DNA of 64,000 nt from Hoplostethus atlanticus (GCA_034670405.1 JAXDDX010000012.1:3715501-3779500); one strand, 5' to 3'; positions 1-25,910 are shown, counted from the first letter of the stretch. Program-made: numbers and translations. The notes: generated from the sequence alone by a model not told the origin.

Positions 1-101
1 TGGACTAAACCGTTGTTTCCATGCTTTTCCAGATTTCCATAGGAACCTATGGTTTACATGTAATGTCAAAGATTTGGGCTTGTGTGTGCATTTGTTTTTA
101 C

Positions 102-3100
102 CTGTGCCGTCTCCAGCTTAAGCTTGTCTATGGCCAGTGCTTGGCGCTGAAGGCCACTGGCGCTGACAGAGAGAAGCTGTTTGAGGCTCTTAATGTCATC
201 TTGGACTTTAGCCATGGCCTTAGAGGACATCCTGCTGATGTCCTCCTGAACCTGTTTCTGCTCCTTCACAAACTTCCTATAAAACAGGGAAGGAACAAAA
301 TAGAGAATATCAACACAGGGCAGCGGTAACCTCAGAGTTGGTAAAAACATGAAGGATAGAAATGCATGAAGTAGCTAACAACAACTTACTGGAAATTGTC
401 CACATCCTGACAGATGATTGGGGGCAGGTTCTCATCTTTCAAAGCTTTACTGTCCCTGAGAGAGATAGAGAGAGCAAGCGCGACAACAACAAACTGATCA
501 GTCATAGACAAACAGGCACACTTGATGATTCATTAGATAGGAGGCTGAGGAATGCCTGTCAGGAGGATATGTCAAGTAAACAAATATTATCTACACTTTT
601 TGTAATATGGCAATCAGATGCCTACTATCAAATTTTATATCAGAAGTTTCACAACCCATATTCAAATCTGGAAGTTGTGCAATTTTCATAGGTTGACTAG
701 TCATAATATGGTGTGTTGGATATAATTAGAAACAATCTTAAACCATCTGATTCTGAAACCATGTACATTCTACATTAGCAGGCCTTACTGTGCGTTGGCT
801 CCAGATAATTTGTCGCTCTTCTTCTCGGAAGAAGTGCTGAAGTCAACACCGCCCAGGCCAATACTGGGAGCAGGAGCCGATGACACGGCCGTGGAGGCAG
901 CTACCAGAGACCCCAACGTTAACCCCCCACCTCCTCCCAGAGTGGTCTGACCCAAACCTGCAACACACAGCAGACATATGGTTGTAGTTCAGTGGCACAG
1001 ACACGGTTAGGCTTGGGGGTTATATTATTATTACAAAACAGATCGTTTTGGCTTCAGTTCTGATTGGATCAGTCACATTTCAAAGGCATTGAAAAATACC
1101 CAATTAACAAAGCTGTGACCATAAAACAGATCATTTCAATTTTAATAGAAAATATACAAAATCACCACTGATACCACAATTCATGTTGCTCAGCAAACAC
1201 TTTTACCTACTATAACGATAGGCAGAAGAACCTTTAATCATGATCATTTGATTATTATCAATTAAAATGTTTTGTTGACCATTCTTTTTAATGCAGTTGT
1301 GTATAAGTGCTGTTTCATAAAGCAATAAAAAATGAATTGGGCAATCATGCTGTAAAGCACAGACTCTCGTGGCTTATTGATTAAATGTGCACACACAATA
1401 TGGTGAAATGCTTCTGATTAAGGCAGGGATGTCAAACCGCATGCAGGTTTTTGTTCCAACCAAAGACTACACAAGGTGATAATATTGAAAGAAACAAGTG
1501 TGTGGGTGGGAGTATGCGCATATGTGTAACTGTCAGACTGTCTGTATGCAACTCACCTGTAGATGCCATGCTGGCAAAAAGACCCCCACCCAGTGACAGG
1601 CCCGTGGAAGCTGCTGTGCTGCCCGCTGCGCCGCCAAGGCCAAGGCCAAGGCCAAGGCCGAGGCCGAAGCCTGAGGCTGCAGGTTGCTGTGGGGCAGTGG
1701 AGGTCAGCACAGAGCCTAATGTTAAGCCAGCCCCTGGAGGGGCTGAGGAGGTGGTTGTGGCGGTGAGGGAGAAAGGCGTGGCCGCGGCGGTAGGCTTGTT
1801 GAAGGCCAAGCTGAAGCCTGTGGAGGCAGCTGCAGAGGCTGGGGTACCTGAGAGAAAAAGTTGTTTTTTTTAAAACTACGCAGCTCAATTACTATCAAAA
1901 TTGACAAAATGTCATCTTCAACCAAACATCCATATAAACTTCACTAGGATATAAAAATGGACTACACTTAAAATGCTTTTCAATTATTTAAAAATGTTGG
2001 AATGGACGCAAGGTTATACTCTGGGAACTTTGAAGTCAGGTGTTTATTTGGTTAGGTGCTCGGGACAGAGCACCTCTGTGTGTGCACCTGCGCAGATGTA
2101 GAAATAGGATTAGCCCCAATGAGCTAGATGGCGTTGACGTTGAGCATGTGTATATTTACTGTTGCTGTATGCCACTCCAATAATGCATATGCCAAGCACT
2201 TAAAAGGTGCTAGCGTACTTGTTCTTGTTTTAACTTCAACAGTGAATTAATGTAGCATGATAGAATTTGGTTATGCATCCAAGCATTGTTATTCAATCAT
2301 TTCCTTCTCTTTAATTCTTATCATAGACAATTGTTATCAGTTTCGATCAGTTTCATTTTTCACAACTGGGGTCCAGAAATTTCCCACAAACCCAAATTTA
2401 CCTAATGTAAGGCCAGTAGTGGGTGCAGCAGCACCTGTAAGAGAACAAAATTAAATTGTGAGACAAGGTTTGTGACTGCAGGTGAAAGGCAGGCATACAC
2501 AGGACTCTTGCTCATCCCACCAATTTCAGCCTAGAATACTAAATGAGTGCTTGCAAGTTTGTTAGTGTGTGTATATATTACTTGAGGCAGGTGTGTTGAA
2601 AGAGAAGCCTCCAGGGGGTTTCTGACCAAAGAGACTGCCTCCAAGGCCGAGAGCTGGGGTGGCGCTGGTGGTAGGGGCAGGGGTGGCGGCTGCTGTACCC
2701 AGAACAGTTCCAAAAGAGAAGCCACCAGTACTTGCAGCAGGTGCACTAAAGAGGAAGAAGGCAACACAATCTGTCACAAACTCACAGTTATCCCAAGGTA
2801 CTTGATTTAACAATGAACCAAACAAAAGGGAAAATTCAAACATCCACTGTAAAACCAATGTTTACCCTGCTAATATAGCCTTCATTGGGGTAAAACTCAA
2901 GATGAAGATGAAGAGCAATGGAAGAGACTTTTGAAATTCAAACTGATTGGCTTGAATAGCTAATAACTGCTCAATACATGGGGGGGGGGGATTTGGGAGG
3001 GGACTTCATGCTCCTTCATGCTCTTGGTTCGCCCGTTATTCCCACAATCTTCTTCATGCAAACTAACGTTACACCGTATTTGGTGGTAGCGTGCGGCATG

Positions 3101-3435
3101 AACCAATTCAAAAAGTGTATCTAAATTAAGTATTGTTTGGTGAATCACTTGTATGCCGAATTTACCATAAGACCCTAACAATTCATAAAATGTTTTAAGT
3201 AATGTTGTACTATGTATGTACCTTTGCCGATAACGTATCGGGACCAGTTTGCCACGAACCAATGTTGAATAAAGTGATGCATGCACGTCCTGCTAAAGTT
3301 AACGCTGGCTACGATAACGTTAGCTAAATCGGCTATTAAAGATTATTAACGTTACCTGGTTGCGGCCCCAAATGCGAATCCCGCACCCGTGTTGGTGGGA
3401 CCATGAGTCCCGGATCCGAAGTTAAAGCCAGACAT
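102..3435 (-). CDS. nup58: Nucleoporin p58/p45 (Nup58), 5' part, continues past left edge
   Basis: Seven coding exons on the minus strand, each with GT-AG junctions and matching phase: 3356-3435 (ATG at 3435), 2582-2745, 2402-2434, 1557-1847, 789-957, 390-455 and 102-276. They give 326 codons and end at a donor (GT at 101-100), so the rest lies outside the window. The N-terminal part is an FG-type domain rich in Gly, Ser, Thr and Ala, with repeats such as GFSFG, GLTLG and SLFG, starting MSGFNFGSGT. It leads into DENLPP and then a coiled-coil start, KFVKEQKQVQEDISRMSSKA, which closely resembles vertebrate Nup58. The family product sits in the Nup62-Nup58-Nup54 complex of the central pore channel; the FG part binds transport receptors and the coiled coil binds partners. 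Exon 4 has a run of GLGLGL residues from a CCTTGG-type hexamer repeat (about 1636-1668). The coiled-coil identity makes the call secure; the exact joins are read by eye. Confidence 0.93.
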
Positions 3436-3790
3436 TTTTTAACAGAAGCTACACATTTAATATCGGCTGGCTGTTTGTAGTCCAGCCAGAGTCAAGAGAA
3501 GGTTTAGCAAGCCAGCTAGCTTCAAGTCTAGCTAACGTTAGCTTTGAAAGATGCCCGCGTGAGGGCCCGTACTCAAATCATACTCAGAAAAAGGAAAGGA
3601 AAAACACTCAATGGTTAGATATAAGTCTACTGTCGCCTCTCAATCTTCCCTATCGTTCATGGATTTTAAAGCTGTCAAATATTACAGGTTTCTTTATCGC
3701 ATGGTGTTATTTTTTCTATTCCGCGCTCGCAATGTACTTCCGGGGTACTGTTGCATTCTGGGACAATGTGGGCCAAATACTTTTCCTACA
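3436..3790 (-). promoter_or_regulatory. nup58 upstream region with ETS and ZNF143-like sites
   Basis: This stretch lies directly upstream of the nup58 start codon and is CpG-containing with no TATA box near the start. ACTTCCGG at 3736-3743 is a reverse-strand ETS/GABP core (CCGGAAGT). GCATTCTGGGA at 3753-3763 resembles the 3' half of a ZNF143/SBS motif on the opposite strand. Such sites are common in TATA-less housekeeping promoters. The transcription start is inferred, not seen. Confidence 0.5.
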
Positions 3791-5399
3791 TTTCCCGTCG
3801 ACCCAATCGATGTATTTTGCACTACATGTTGCAGGATGCAAACACCCCCTTCTTCTGTAACTCGCAAAATACAAAAGGCATACAGAAAAATCTATACAAA
3901 TAGCATATTTCTGGTTAACAACATATCAACGTTCTTAGAAATACATACAACAGTTAGAAGAAAGAAAAATAAGATAAATATGTGAATAAACAATGAATTA
4001 ATAAATACAGCAAATATAAAATGAGGATCAAATTAGTTTGTATTGAGCTAACAGTCAAAAATATGGGGCTTGCTAAATATTTATGTGTTCCAAGGACAAG
4101 AACTCATTCTTGAAGGTCACTAATAGAATAGAGGTGGTGTTTTAAAGAATTTGCATTTATGAATAAAATATTTTACCAATAATATCAGATTGTTTATGCC
4201 AAATCCCATGTTATTTTTAGCACATCATTCATAATATCAAAATCTATAGCATTAACTTCCCTTCCTCATAAGTATTTAACATATCATTTTCCTAATGTAG
4301 TGACATTGTTGAAATCAAAGTTAATCTGATTCATTGGCTTTCATAATTGTGTCGATATAGCAGTAGAAGTGGTTGGATAGATGAACCTAGAGAAACTTTC
4401 CAATTTGGAAAGTACAACCCTTCCAAATATTGCTATGTACTTTTGAAGCCAACTGTTCATTATGGTTTAACTTATGTCTACATTACTATTTCTAGTGATA
4501 AGAATAACCACATATTTAACTTCATTCTTAACAGGTTAACAGACATCAATGGACGATGACACCCAAGCAGTTGGACGCGCTCACCGGGGGCCTGACGCAT
4601 GCGCACAAGAGACCAACAATAAAGTTACATTACAGACGTTTCCTGTTAAATCGTCTGCTAACGACAGTAGTCCACAATATTAAATCCGGTTTTGCCTCTG
4701 AGACCATTTTAGACTTCAAAATAAAACTCCCTGACTATGCTATAAAAAGGAAGGGATGGTGGATGTTGTGTACCAGGTGATGTTGGTTCATTCAAGTAGT
4801 AACTTATAACATCTGCACAAGCCTTTGTCACTTCAGACTTTGCACATTTTGCCACTTTACAACCTCCAGAATTATGTATATGGCCTACATTGCTCCTAGT
4901 TATTTCATACTATTCATTCTTTTCAGTATAATGATAAATTAGTATTCAGGAGTAATGGACTACTGGACACTCACGTCCCTCTGACACCATAATGTATGCT
5001 ATGATTTTGAAAGTATATAGTTATTGAATTTGTACTGTTTATGTATCGCATATAATCTAACTGCCTCATATGTCTTGTAAGGTTATGTAGTCATTGTACC
5101 ATGTGCGTCAGTATGTACTGTGAAACTCTAAATTGTGCTTTGTCTCTGCATCATACATCCACAAAGAAATTCTTGAATATTCATTAAAATGTTCTCCTTG
5201 CAATAGTTTTTCTTCATGTATATTGTTTATTATTTTTTTTAAATATTATCTTATCTTGTCGTGCAAATACAGTGATTGATACTTATTCTATGTTTTTTAT
5301 TTTTTATTTTTTTTATGCTTTGCCAACACAGGTGTATTACTTATCATGGCAATAAAGTAAATTGAAATTGAAAAATGTATATGAATACCACTTAAACGT
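3791..5399. other. Intergenic stretch between nup58 and mtmr6, possible LINE 3' tail
   Basis: AT-rich DNA without a supportable gene. ACGCATGCGCA near 4595-4605 is one mismatch from an NRF1 site. From about 4780 the text resembles the 3' untranslated part of a fish LINE (short phrases such as TTTGCACATTTTGCCACTT). It ends near 5350-5372 in GGCAATAAAG followed by an ATTGAAATTGAAA tail, the usual look of a LINE 3' end. There is no coding remnant, so the LINE reading is tentative. Confidence 0.35.
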
Positions 5400-5639
5400 T
5401 ACAAACGTAAACATGCACTTTTATTTTGAAAATGACGCGCCGGAAGTGGCAACGCTATTCTTGTGAGTTTTACGCGGATGGGGGAGAAAAAAATTGACAA
5501 TAAACACATATCGTATGCCTCCGACAAAGTATAGGGAATCTCCCGTAGTTTGAGCCATCGTATTATCAATGATACAGTTATATCCAGGAGGCGTCTTTTG
5601 AAGCTTTGCGGGCACTGACAGCTGTCTCGACTCGGAGAA
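5400..5639 (+). promoter_or_regulatory. mtmr6 promoter and 5' UTR region
   Basis: The region immediately before the mtmr6 ATG is CpG-containing and TATA-less, with a consensus ETS/GABP site CCGGAAGTG at 5440-5448. The reading GAAATGG at the start codon fits a moderate Kozak context. The start site and 5' UTR extent are inferred. Confidence 0.5.
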
Positions 5640-18536
<12,897 letters not shown>

Positions 18537-18827
18537 GACCAACCAGGGGGATTGTGGGATACTAAGTGTGCGTGTGCGCGTGTGTGTGAGTGAGTGAGTG
18601 GGTGTGTGTGTGTGCGTGCGTGTCAAGGGGGAGCTGTCGTTCTGTATGTGATTACATGTTGATTACACCGTGGTCCTGACTGGGCCAAGTGGATGAAGGT
18701 GTATGTCTGTATAGTAAATCTCTATGGAAACCTGCATTATTATGGCATTTACTGCACTTAGACAAAAAGCTTGTTTTTTTTATGAATGTTGAAAAGTACT
18801 ATAGAGAATTAATTAACAGAATAAGAA

Positions 18828-18833
18828 AATAAA
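18828..18833 (+). terminator. Candidate mtmr6 polyadenylation signal
   Basis: AATAAA about 290 bases after the mtmr6 stop codon, in an AT-rich stretch after a GT-rich 3' UTR (18541-18622). No closer canonical hexamer was seen. Confidence 0.55.
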
Positions 18834-18839
18834 CGAATT

Positions 18840-20780
18840 TAAAAAAAACAACTGGTGAGTCTTTTGGTCTGTTCAGCTTTGCCATAAAGTTGTTGTTTTT
18901 TTTAACATCATATAGCGTTAATATTCTTTGTGTGTGTGCATGTGTGTGCACGCGCATGTGCTTGACGATTTTTCACTGTGCATATTGGATGAAACCCCAT
19001 ACGGTCCTAATTTTTGCTCTAAATTCTGTGACATTGTAGCCAGATTAACATAACCTAATCTTTTGACATATGAAATCCCACAGGAAATCAGGTATTCTGG
19101 CACCAGAATATTTCATCTCCTGTGAAGACCCAAATCCTGCCTAATCTCAATGTCACTGGTGTCTTGCAGCGGATTTTGTTGCACGGTGACTGACTGAAAA
19201 ACATAAATTTCTACATTATTGAGAATAGTCTAATAGAAAATTGGAGTAAACCAAGATTTGGTGGCACGAACCTCCTCCTACTGAATGCACTTCTCTTTTG
19301 ATATGTTCAATGGCAGAATCAGTTATTTAACTATTAGTATGGTGCCCACCGAAAAAACAGTCTGTCACATTCAGACCCTGAGGTGATTTTAGCCGTCAAC
19401 TGTCACTCTCATCGATCATTTAATCCTACTTCCTATATCACACTGATCAAATAATCTGATTCACAATTGCTCATTGATGGGTCACTGTCACGGTCATACT
19501 GTGATCAGACAAGGTTAAAGGTCACAGATCCTAGAGGTGGTCAATAGACTCTTTGTGTAAGCACTGCCAGATGCAAATATTTCTGTTGGAGCAGCACATT
19601 TTAAGGGGAATTTCACTGAAGTTGACTTGCAGGTCATTCCTCTACAAACATTTTCCTAACATTTCCAAATATTTTTCTTTTATTCTGAATTATGAGTTCT
19701 CCAGATCAAGGACATGCAATCCAGTGATGACATCAAATTACATTGATTGAGATGGTTGAAATAGAACATAATGCACATATTGTCTTTGTAGTCATTTTAG
19801 GCATCTAGAATTATCAAAAAAGTTGATGTTTAATATATTTCAAGGAAATAACTAGAACAGAATGCACGCCCTAAGGCAAGGTGCTGACTGACTGAAAATA
19901 AACTATGAAAACATAAATTAAAGTCGCACACCATTCTCTCCTTGCAGTGATTTAATGTGTTGAATTGCTCTATAATTTATTTTTTAATAATACATATAAA
20001 GGGACATGACAGTTCATTTTTGGTTCAACCATCTGAGGCAATGCAATTAAATGTCATAGGATTGTATTCTTGTTCATCTTGAGAACCTATAAGGCAAATC
20101 TCAAAAAAGAAAATCTTATATATTATATAGTATATTAGGCCCATACAAATTAGTTTTGGATGACATTATTGCTTCCTTTAGATAGTACTGAGTGATGAGT
20201 GACAGCAAAGATGGATGAGAAAGGGAGGGTAAGAAAGAGGTATATGAACCTACACCATTACAAGTGCAATAAATGGAATACACAATATTACTAATAATAC
20301 TATCTTATTGATCATTATTTAAACTTGTAGGACACAAAAAGTTAGCATTTGTTAGCATTTGTTAGCAATGCTAGTGTAACTCAATGGGTTATGAGACCAC
20401 CATGCTTAAAATTCCCTAGAGATTCTTTCAAACAGTTCACTTAATCTATTCTTTGAGTTGCCATGGAAATATATGGAATGTGTGGCATGTGATTTTGAGA
20501 GTTTCACATGCTGTTGACTTACATTGTTAACAAATGCAAAATTCTGGCTTGGAAGAAAAGTGAGTGCTTAACCTCACAAAATATCTATAATATTCCTACA
20601 GGCACGTAGGGACTACAGGGACCTCATCATAATTTATGGTATTTTTTTCTATCTGACCGCATGATATTTGAAAGCTTTGTTGTGATACAGTGCAGCTACA
20701 CTGGGGACCAAGACTGGAGGGGGCCTATCTGATGTGAGCCCAAATGACATTTGATATAAGCCTGTGTACATGATATATAT
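18840..20780. other. Intergenic stretch downstream of mtmr6
   Basis: AT-rich DNA without a gene, long repeat or clear transposon end that I can support. A short GTTAGCATTT duplication lies near 20342-20362. Confidence 0.5.
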
Positions 20781-20810
20781 TATCTATATACCCATTATCT
20801 ATATACCCAT
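20781..20810 (+). repeat. 15-bp perfect tandem duplication at the LINE 5' junction
   Basis: TATCTATATACCCAT occurs twice in a row (20781-20795 and 20796-20810), immediately before the first LINE-like sequence. Confidence 0.9.
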
Positions 20811-21647
20811 CATAGAGGGTGAGCAGGTATAAATACCTGGGAGTCCACATCACCGATGATCTGACATGGACAACACACACAGACACTCTGGTGAGAAAGG
20901 CGAGGCAGCGCCTTTACCACCTCAGGCAACTGAGGAAATTTAAAGTCTCCCAGAGGATCCTTCAGTCCTTCTACTCTGGAGCTGTGGAGAGCATCCTGAC
21001 AGGAAGCATCACTGCCTGGTTTGGCAACAGCTCCGCTCAGGACAGGAAGGCTCTGCAGAGAGTAGTGCGTTCGGCTGAACGCACTATTGGAACTACACTC
21101 CCCACCCTGCAGGACTTATACACCAGGAGGTGCAGAACCAGAGCCTGCAGGATCATGAAGGATCCTCACCACCCTAACAACGGACTGTTTCAGCTGCTGC
21201 GGTCAGGCAAGCGCCTCCGTAGTCACGCTGCCAAAACAGAGAGACTGAGACGGAGTTTCTTTCCTCAGGCCATCAGGACTGTGAACTCTGACCTCACCAG
21301 GGCCCCCACCAAGACACACACACACTGCCCCTCTTATGCACACACACACACTTAGGTAAAGACTACACATAATTTATAATTTATATTATATTATACATAC
21401 AATTTCCCCTTTTTTACTATATTTTTTAAATAATTTTTATAATATTTAGAATTTATTCTAAATATTGTGGGTTTTTTTTATATAGAGCTCTTAAAAACTG
21501 TGACATTGTAAATATTGTGTTGGTTATTGTAAATAGTGTGAACCTGTTATTTTGCACATTTCTGCTGAGCATTGCCACTTTGCATTTCACTGCACACCTC
21601 GTGTGTGTATGTGACAATTAAACTTCTTGAATCTTGAATCTTGAATC
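20811..21647 (+). mobile_element. 5'-truncated L2-type LINE (non-LTR retrotransposon)
   Basis: The copy starts inside the reverse transcriptase gene and runs through the 3' UTR to a (TTGAATC)3 tail at 21627-21647, the expected 3' repeat end of fish L2-like elements. Only the last part of the reverse transcriptase ORF remains, so this copy cannot move by itself. The 5' truncation is typical of incomplete reverse transcription during insertion. Confidence 0.85.
20819..21355 (+). pseudogene. LINE reverse transcriptase, C-terminal fragment
   Basis: An uninterrupted frame of about 178 codons holds the part downstream of the RT active site. It begins at YKYLGVHITDDLTWTTH and continues with segments such as QRILQSFYSGAVESIL and the C-terminal CR1/L2-clade region rich in Arg and Lys. 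The catalytic FADD-type region and the endonuclease are absent. The frame has no internal stop, so the copy is fairly young. The end of the frame runs into a CA-rich stretch. Confidence 0.85.
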
Positions 21648-21845
21648 ACAGAGCAATTACTTTCACGGTTACAATGTTTTGCTTTATGCAGACATTATTA
21701 TTATTTATGGAAAACATAAAACTATGTTTATTGTACAGAAATCGTATATAAACTATGAAATGAAATAATTCATTCGTTTCATATTAGTGCTATTTTCGGA
21801 TATGCACATATTTCTGGGAAAGTTATCTGCGTGTTGTCATCCATT

Positions 21846-21908
21846 GACCAATCAACGTCAAGTCTAGTTGATCACGTGACGATAGCCAGTTTAGGCGCAA
21901 AATTTGAA
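21846..21908 (+). promoter_or_regulatory. Isolated promoter-like cluster: CCAAT, TCACGTGA, CDE/CHR-type pair
   Basis: Within 63 bp lie GACCAATCA (21846-21854, an NF-Y type CCAAT box), the palindromic E-box TCACGTGA (21872-21879) and GGCGC-AAAA-TTTGAA (21894-21908). The last matches a CDE and a CHR with the canonical four-base spacing. In known promoters this arrangement with CCAAT boxes marks cell-cycle genes repressed by DREAM. No known gene starts here, so the function is inferred from motifs only. Confidence 0.45.
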
Positions 21909-21925
21909 CGACGGTTAGCTAGCCG

Positions 21926-22175
21926 GTGACAAACAGCAAGCAGCTATGCCATTCGATTTTAAACACAAGGTTTCAAAAAAGAAAGGAAAGAAATGACCAC
22001 GGGGAAAGGTGGCTAAATCCCCAAAATTTGATGGACTTTTTTAAAAGCAGTCGCTCGCCCGCAGACGGTCCCTCCAGCAGTAGCAGCAGCAGCAACCGTC
22101 ATACCCACCAAGCACTTTTAGCAGTTGAATGTCAGCATCACCACCGCTGTACCCATCGAGGTTGAAACCTTGCAG
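21926..22175 (+). other. Possible first exon of an unrecognised gene
   Basis: Sequence just after the promoter-like cluster that ends in a good donor, TTGCAG/GTAGGA, at 22175. It contains an ATG at 22031 opening a 44-codon frame that begins MDFFKSSRSPADG, followed by poly-Ser from AGC repeats, and closes at 22163-22165. An earlier ATG opens a short Lys-rich frame. I recognise no family and see no downstream exons. It could be a non-coding or transposon-derived transcript start. Confidence 0.3.
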
Positions 22176-22938
22176 GTAGGATAGCAAGCTAGATATTGGC
22201 TTAAATAATAGTGGGCTACTGTTAGATATAATTTACAAGTTAGATATACATTATGGCTTACTAGGCTATACATTAAATAAATTATAGTAGCTACAAGCTA
22301 GTTAAGATGGGGTATATGGGGTATTTGATGGCCGCCGTGCCAGCTTGAAAGAGTTGGGTCGCCGCCGAGCGCCTGTTTCATTGCGTGTGGCAAAGCGGCT
22401 GCGCAATATACAGTAGGTCTGTATTGTGTGCCGCCGTGCTAAACCAGGCCTTTGGTCTTCTGTGGTGTTCCTCTGGTATTGATGCAATGAGTATCCTGTT
22501 CCTATTCAAAAGTGGCCTAAGCTATAGGGTAGTTATGTAAACATCCCAGCTATAGTTAGTTAATTTAATGATTTGATTCTGCATTAAGCTGCTGGATAGA
22601 AGCTTGATAGAGGTCTGTAAGCTTAAATCCTTAAGTGTCCTTTAGTCACTACCACACCTTGGAGCAGGACGTTTTTACACCCTAATTTAACTGGGTTAGG
22701 TTGACTGAGAAAGCCCTGGGGAAAGTTGCTGGGGTTATGGTGTATGAATTGAGGCCAGAAGTTGAAATCCATTTTCAGAGTGTGTTTTGGCTCTCAGTTT
22801 TGTATGTCAGGACCTAAATAATTCTGTAAAAATTCCAGACTGAGGTTGTTACTTTGACTTCATATCAGAGCTTGGGCAGGATTTGATCTTCGTTGGAGTG
22901 GAATTACAAGCAAAGCAAGCAGATAGGATACAAAAACC

Positions 22939-22975
<37 letters not shown>

Positions 22976-25052
22976 TGTGCGCCTGCTATCTGTTGTACTA
23001 ATAATAATTCACTGATAATAACATATCAGTACAAATTATTGTACAAAAGACACTTAACACTATGAAACAAAGCATAAATTCACATCACCAAACACTGTTC
23101 ATCTTGTGGCATTTTATCCAGCCCGTGTGTTGTAACCAGGAGAGAGAAGCACTTCTAAATTCTTTATGGAATTTGCAAACTAGTTCCTCCTTCAACGCCA
23201 CCCTCTTCCCTGTCTTCAGTAAATGGATTTTTGTCTACACATACAGCCAGACAAACAGACAAACTGACCATTAGGCTCAGACAAATCAGTGTCTATACTT
23301 AAGGGCATACAGACACACACACAGGCACGATTATTTACCAGGCACAACTAGCAACAGAGACAGGCTGGCACTGTGGCTTCTATACCCTCTGTCAGCTTTC
23401 TCTTTTTTTCTCGCCCTATAACTCTTAACAAAACCTTATTCTAAGATAGAAAGGGGGGTTGTTCAGTAGCTGACTGGATTGGCACAGAATACACACACAT
23501 ACATGCATATGTAAGAGAGGGGGAAAAAATAGTTTTACAGACTAGAAAATGTGTTTTCACCCATAGGTTATCTCTTTATCGCTTTCCTCTCCATTTCTTT
23601 CTCTCTCAGGGACATAGTGGAGGAGAAACATTCCCAAACTCCTAACATTTGTGAAATATTTTGCTGACCTTTTTAAGGTGATATAGTCTGATCTAAATTC
23701 ATAGTGTACATCATGGTAAGTATTATCAGCTACTACCTTATTATGATCACAAACTGGAGTTCATAGTCTAGAGTGTATTTATTATAGTGAGTGAGTTTAT
23801 TTATTATAGCAATAACACCTTATTAGGGTTATTGATGAGATGGTGATGCATTAAAATGCAACTTCAAAGTACCTATAATCACAGTAAAAAATGTGCTCAA
23901 GGGTATTATGGCTTCTATACAACACTCTCTGAAAAGTTTTCTTCAATGTAGAACACATACACAAGAATAAAAAACAGGAGAAAATAAGCAGGTTAAGAGA
24001 AAACCGCTAACTAGCTCTCTGGTTACGGCAAAAGATGGCATAGCAAACCATAAAGCACAAGTAGCCATATACTTTATTTAAACAGCCAGGTTGGCTGAAA
24101 CGACTCATTGTATAGTTGTACAATGGTTAAACCATAATCATAGTTACCCCACTTGTAACAACACTACGTCACTGCTGTTTCTTAGTGGGAGTGGAGAATA
24201 GAGAGGTCTTTCTGTTGCCTACTTGTGCATGTATCCACACATTAAACATTGAGAAGCCTCTTCCAGGGACATGGCTGCCTAAGGGCCTCCTAAGGCTCTG
24301 AATCATTCAGATGATTACCACACGCCATGCTGGTAGAACACTACTGAGGACAAGGAGGAAATACACACACACGTACAGCTCACACAGTACACATACATTC
24401 AGTATACGCATTCGAATGCTGCCATATAAGTGGCCCACATGCAGGCTGTATTCTTATTTGTGTGTGTGTGTGTGGGGGGGGGGACATGTATAAAACATGT
24501 CTATAATATGAGTATAAGCATCCCTCAAGGCAGTTAGCCGACCTAAACATTATCTGCAGATAAGTCTTTCATTTTCTCTGATACTTTTGAATTGAAAATT
24601 GTAAAACCATGGTTTTGTGTATAGGTATAAGAATCTTGTAGGGGTGCAAAGATGGCGCTTGGTCTTGAGGCATAAAGGCCACAATACGTCAGCAGCATTT
24701 TGAGGCAAGAGTATGTGGTCATTATACTTCACTAGTGCCATTCTCCATCAAATATCACCTATATTTGCGGTTGTAAAATGTTGCCCATCACTGCTGCATA
24801 ATGCATGTGTAGCAAGCACATGCACCTCTAAATTAGGCTGAACATTTTTGGGGTGGGGGTGGGATCCAGGTTCTTAGAGGAAAACATTTGAAAAATACTC
24901 TCAGAGAGCATTTGTTTATAGTCTTTGGAGTAACATTTAATGCAAAGAGTGATGGGGAGTCTGCACGTAGACTGCTTAATAACAATTGGCACCACTCCCT
25001 GTTGATCACTCGAGGAACAGAAAAGCACAGGGGGCTTAGGGAGCTTAATACT

Positions 25053-25110
<58 letters not shown>

Positions 25111-25539
25111 TATCTTAGTTTAATCCTGGGCTGGGGGACCCCCTGTTCTGAGACTGCCAGGACACCTGGAGGTGTGTGTGTGTGTGTGTGTGTGTGTGTC
25201 TCTCAAACCCAGATTCAGACATGAGATTGATTCATTGTTCCATTCATCCATCCAATCCATGCAGAGAGCGTGAAGAGTTTAAAAGCACATTCAGAAGCTA
25301 AATGTGAGCACGCTGCAAATGACACATGCATATGTACAGTATGCATGCTTGCACATTCTCTCTCTCACACACGCACACGCACACACGCACACACACACAC
25401 TATATTTCACTATAAGAGAGCACAGGAATAGAGAAAGAGAGTCCTCTTGACAGTGTCCTCTAACTGTCCCACTTAGTGCAGAGCTTCACTCAGGGGGCTG
25501 AAATGGAAACCCTCAGCAGACAGAGGGGGAACGAAAGGG

Positions 25540-25646
<107 letters not shown>

Positions 25647-25704
25647 AAGGTTTGTGCATTTATGTTGCATGTCTATACGTGTGTGTGTTCATGGCTACTC
25701 TTGA

Positions 25705-25910
25705 GACGGATCTTCAAGAAACACTACCCTGACCCTTCCTCTTAGCACTTGCTTATTTGTCTTCACTTATTTGTCTCATTTGTTTAAATAAAAAGTAGGT
25801 AGATAACTTATTGAACTTTTACCGTAGCACTGGTTCTGCTCTTCGATGCTTGTTTAGGAAGGAAATGCACTTACGATTTCTGGTGACTAGTAGTTCTCTT
25901 TTACGGTAAT
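25705..25910 (-). mobile_element. Fragment of an interspersed repeat, second copy at 52.9-53.2 kb
   Basis: The reverse complement matches 52,929-53,222 over most of its length. For example, the reverse complement of GCTTGTTTAGGAAGGAAATG (from 25848) occurs near 52955-52974, and AACACTACCCTGACCCTTCC matches the complement of the region near 53200. The copy lacks both ends of the fuller copy. Confidence 0.75.

Noticed and set aside
3611-3985. 124-codon plus frame upstream of nup58
   Set aside because: It overlaps the nup58 promoter, contains no recognisable domain and has no splice or poly(A) context.
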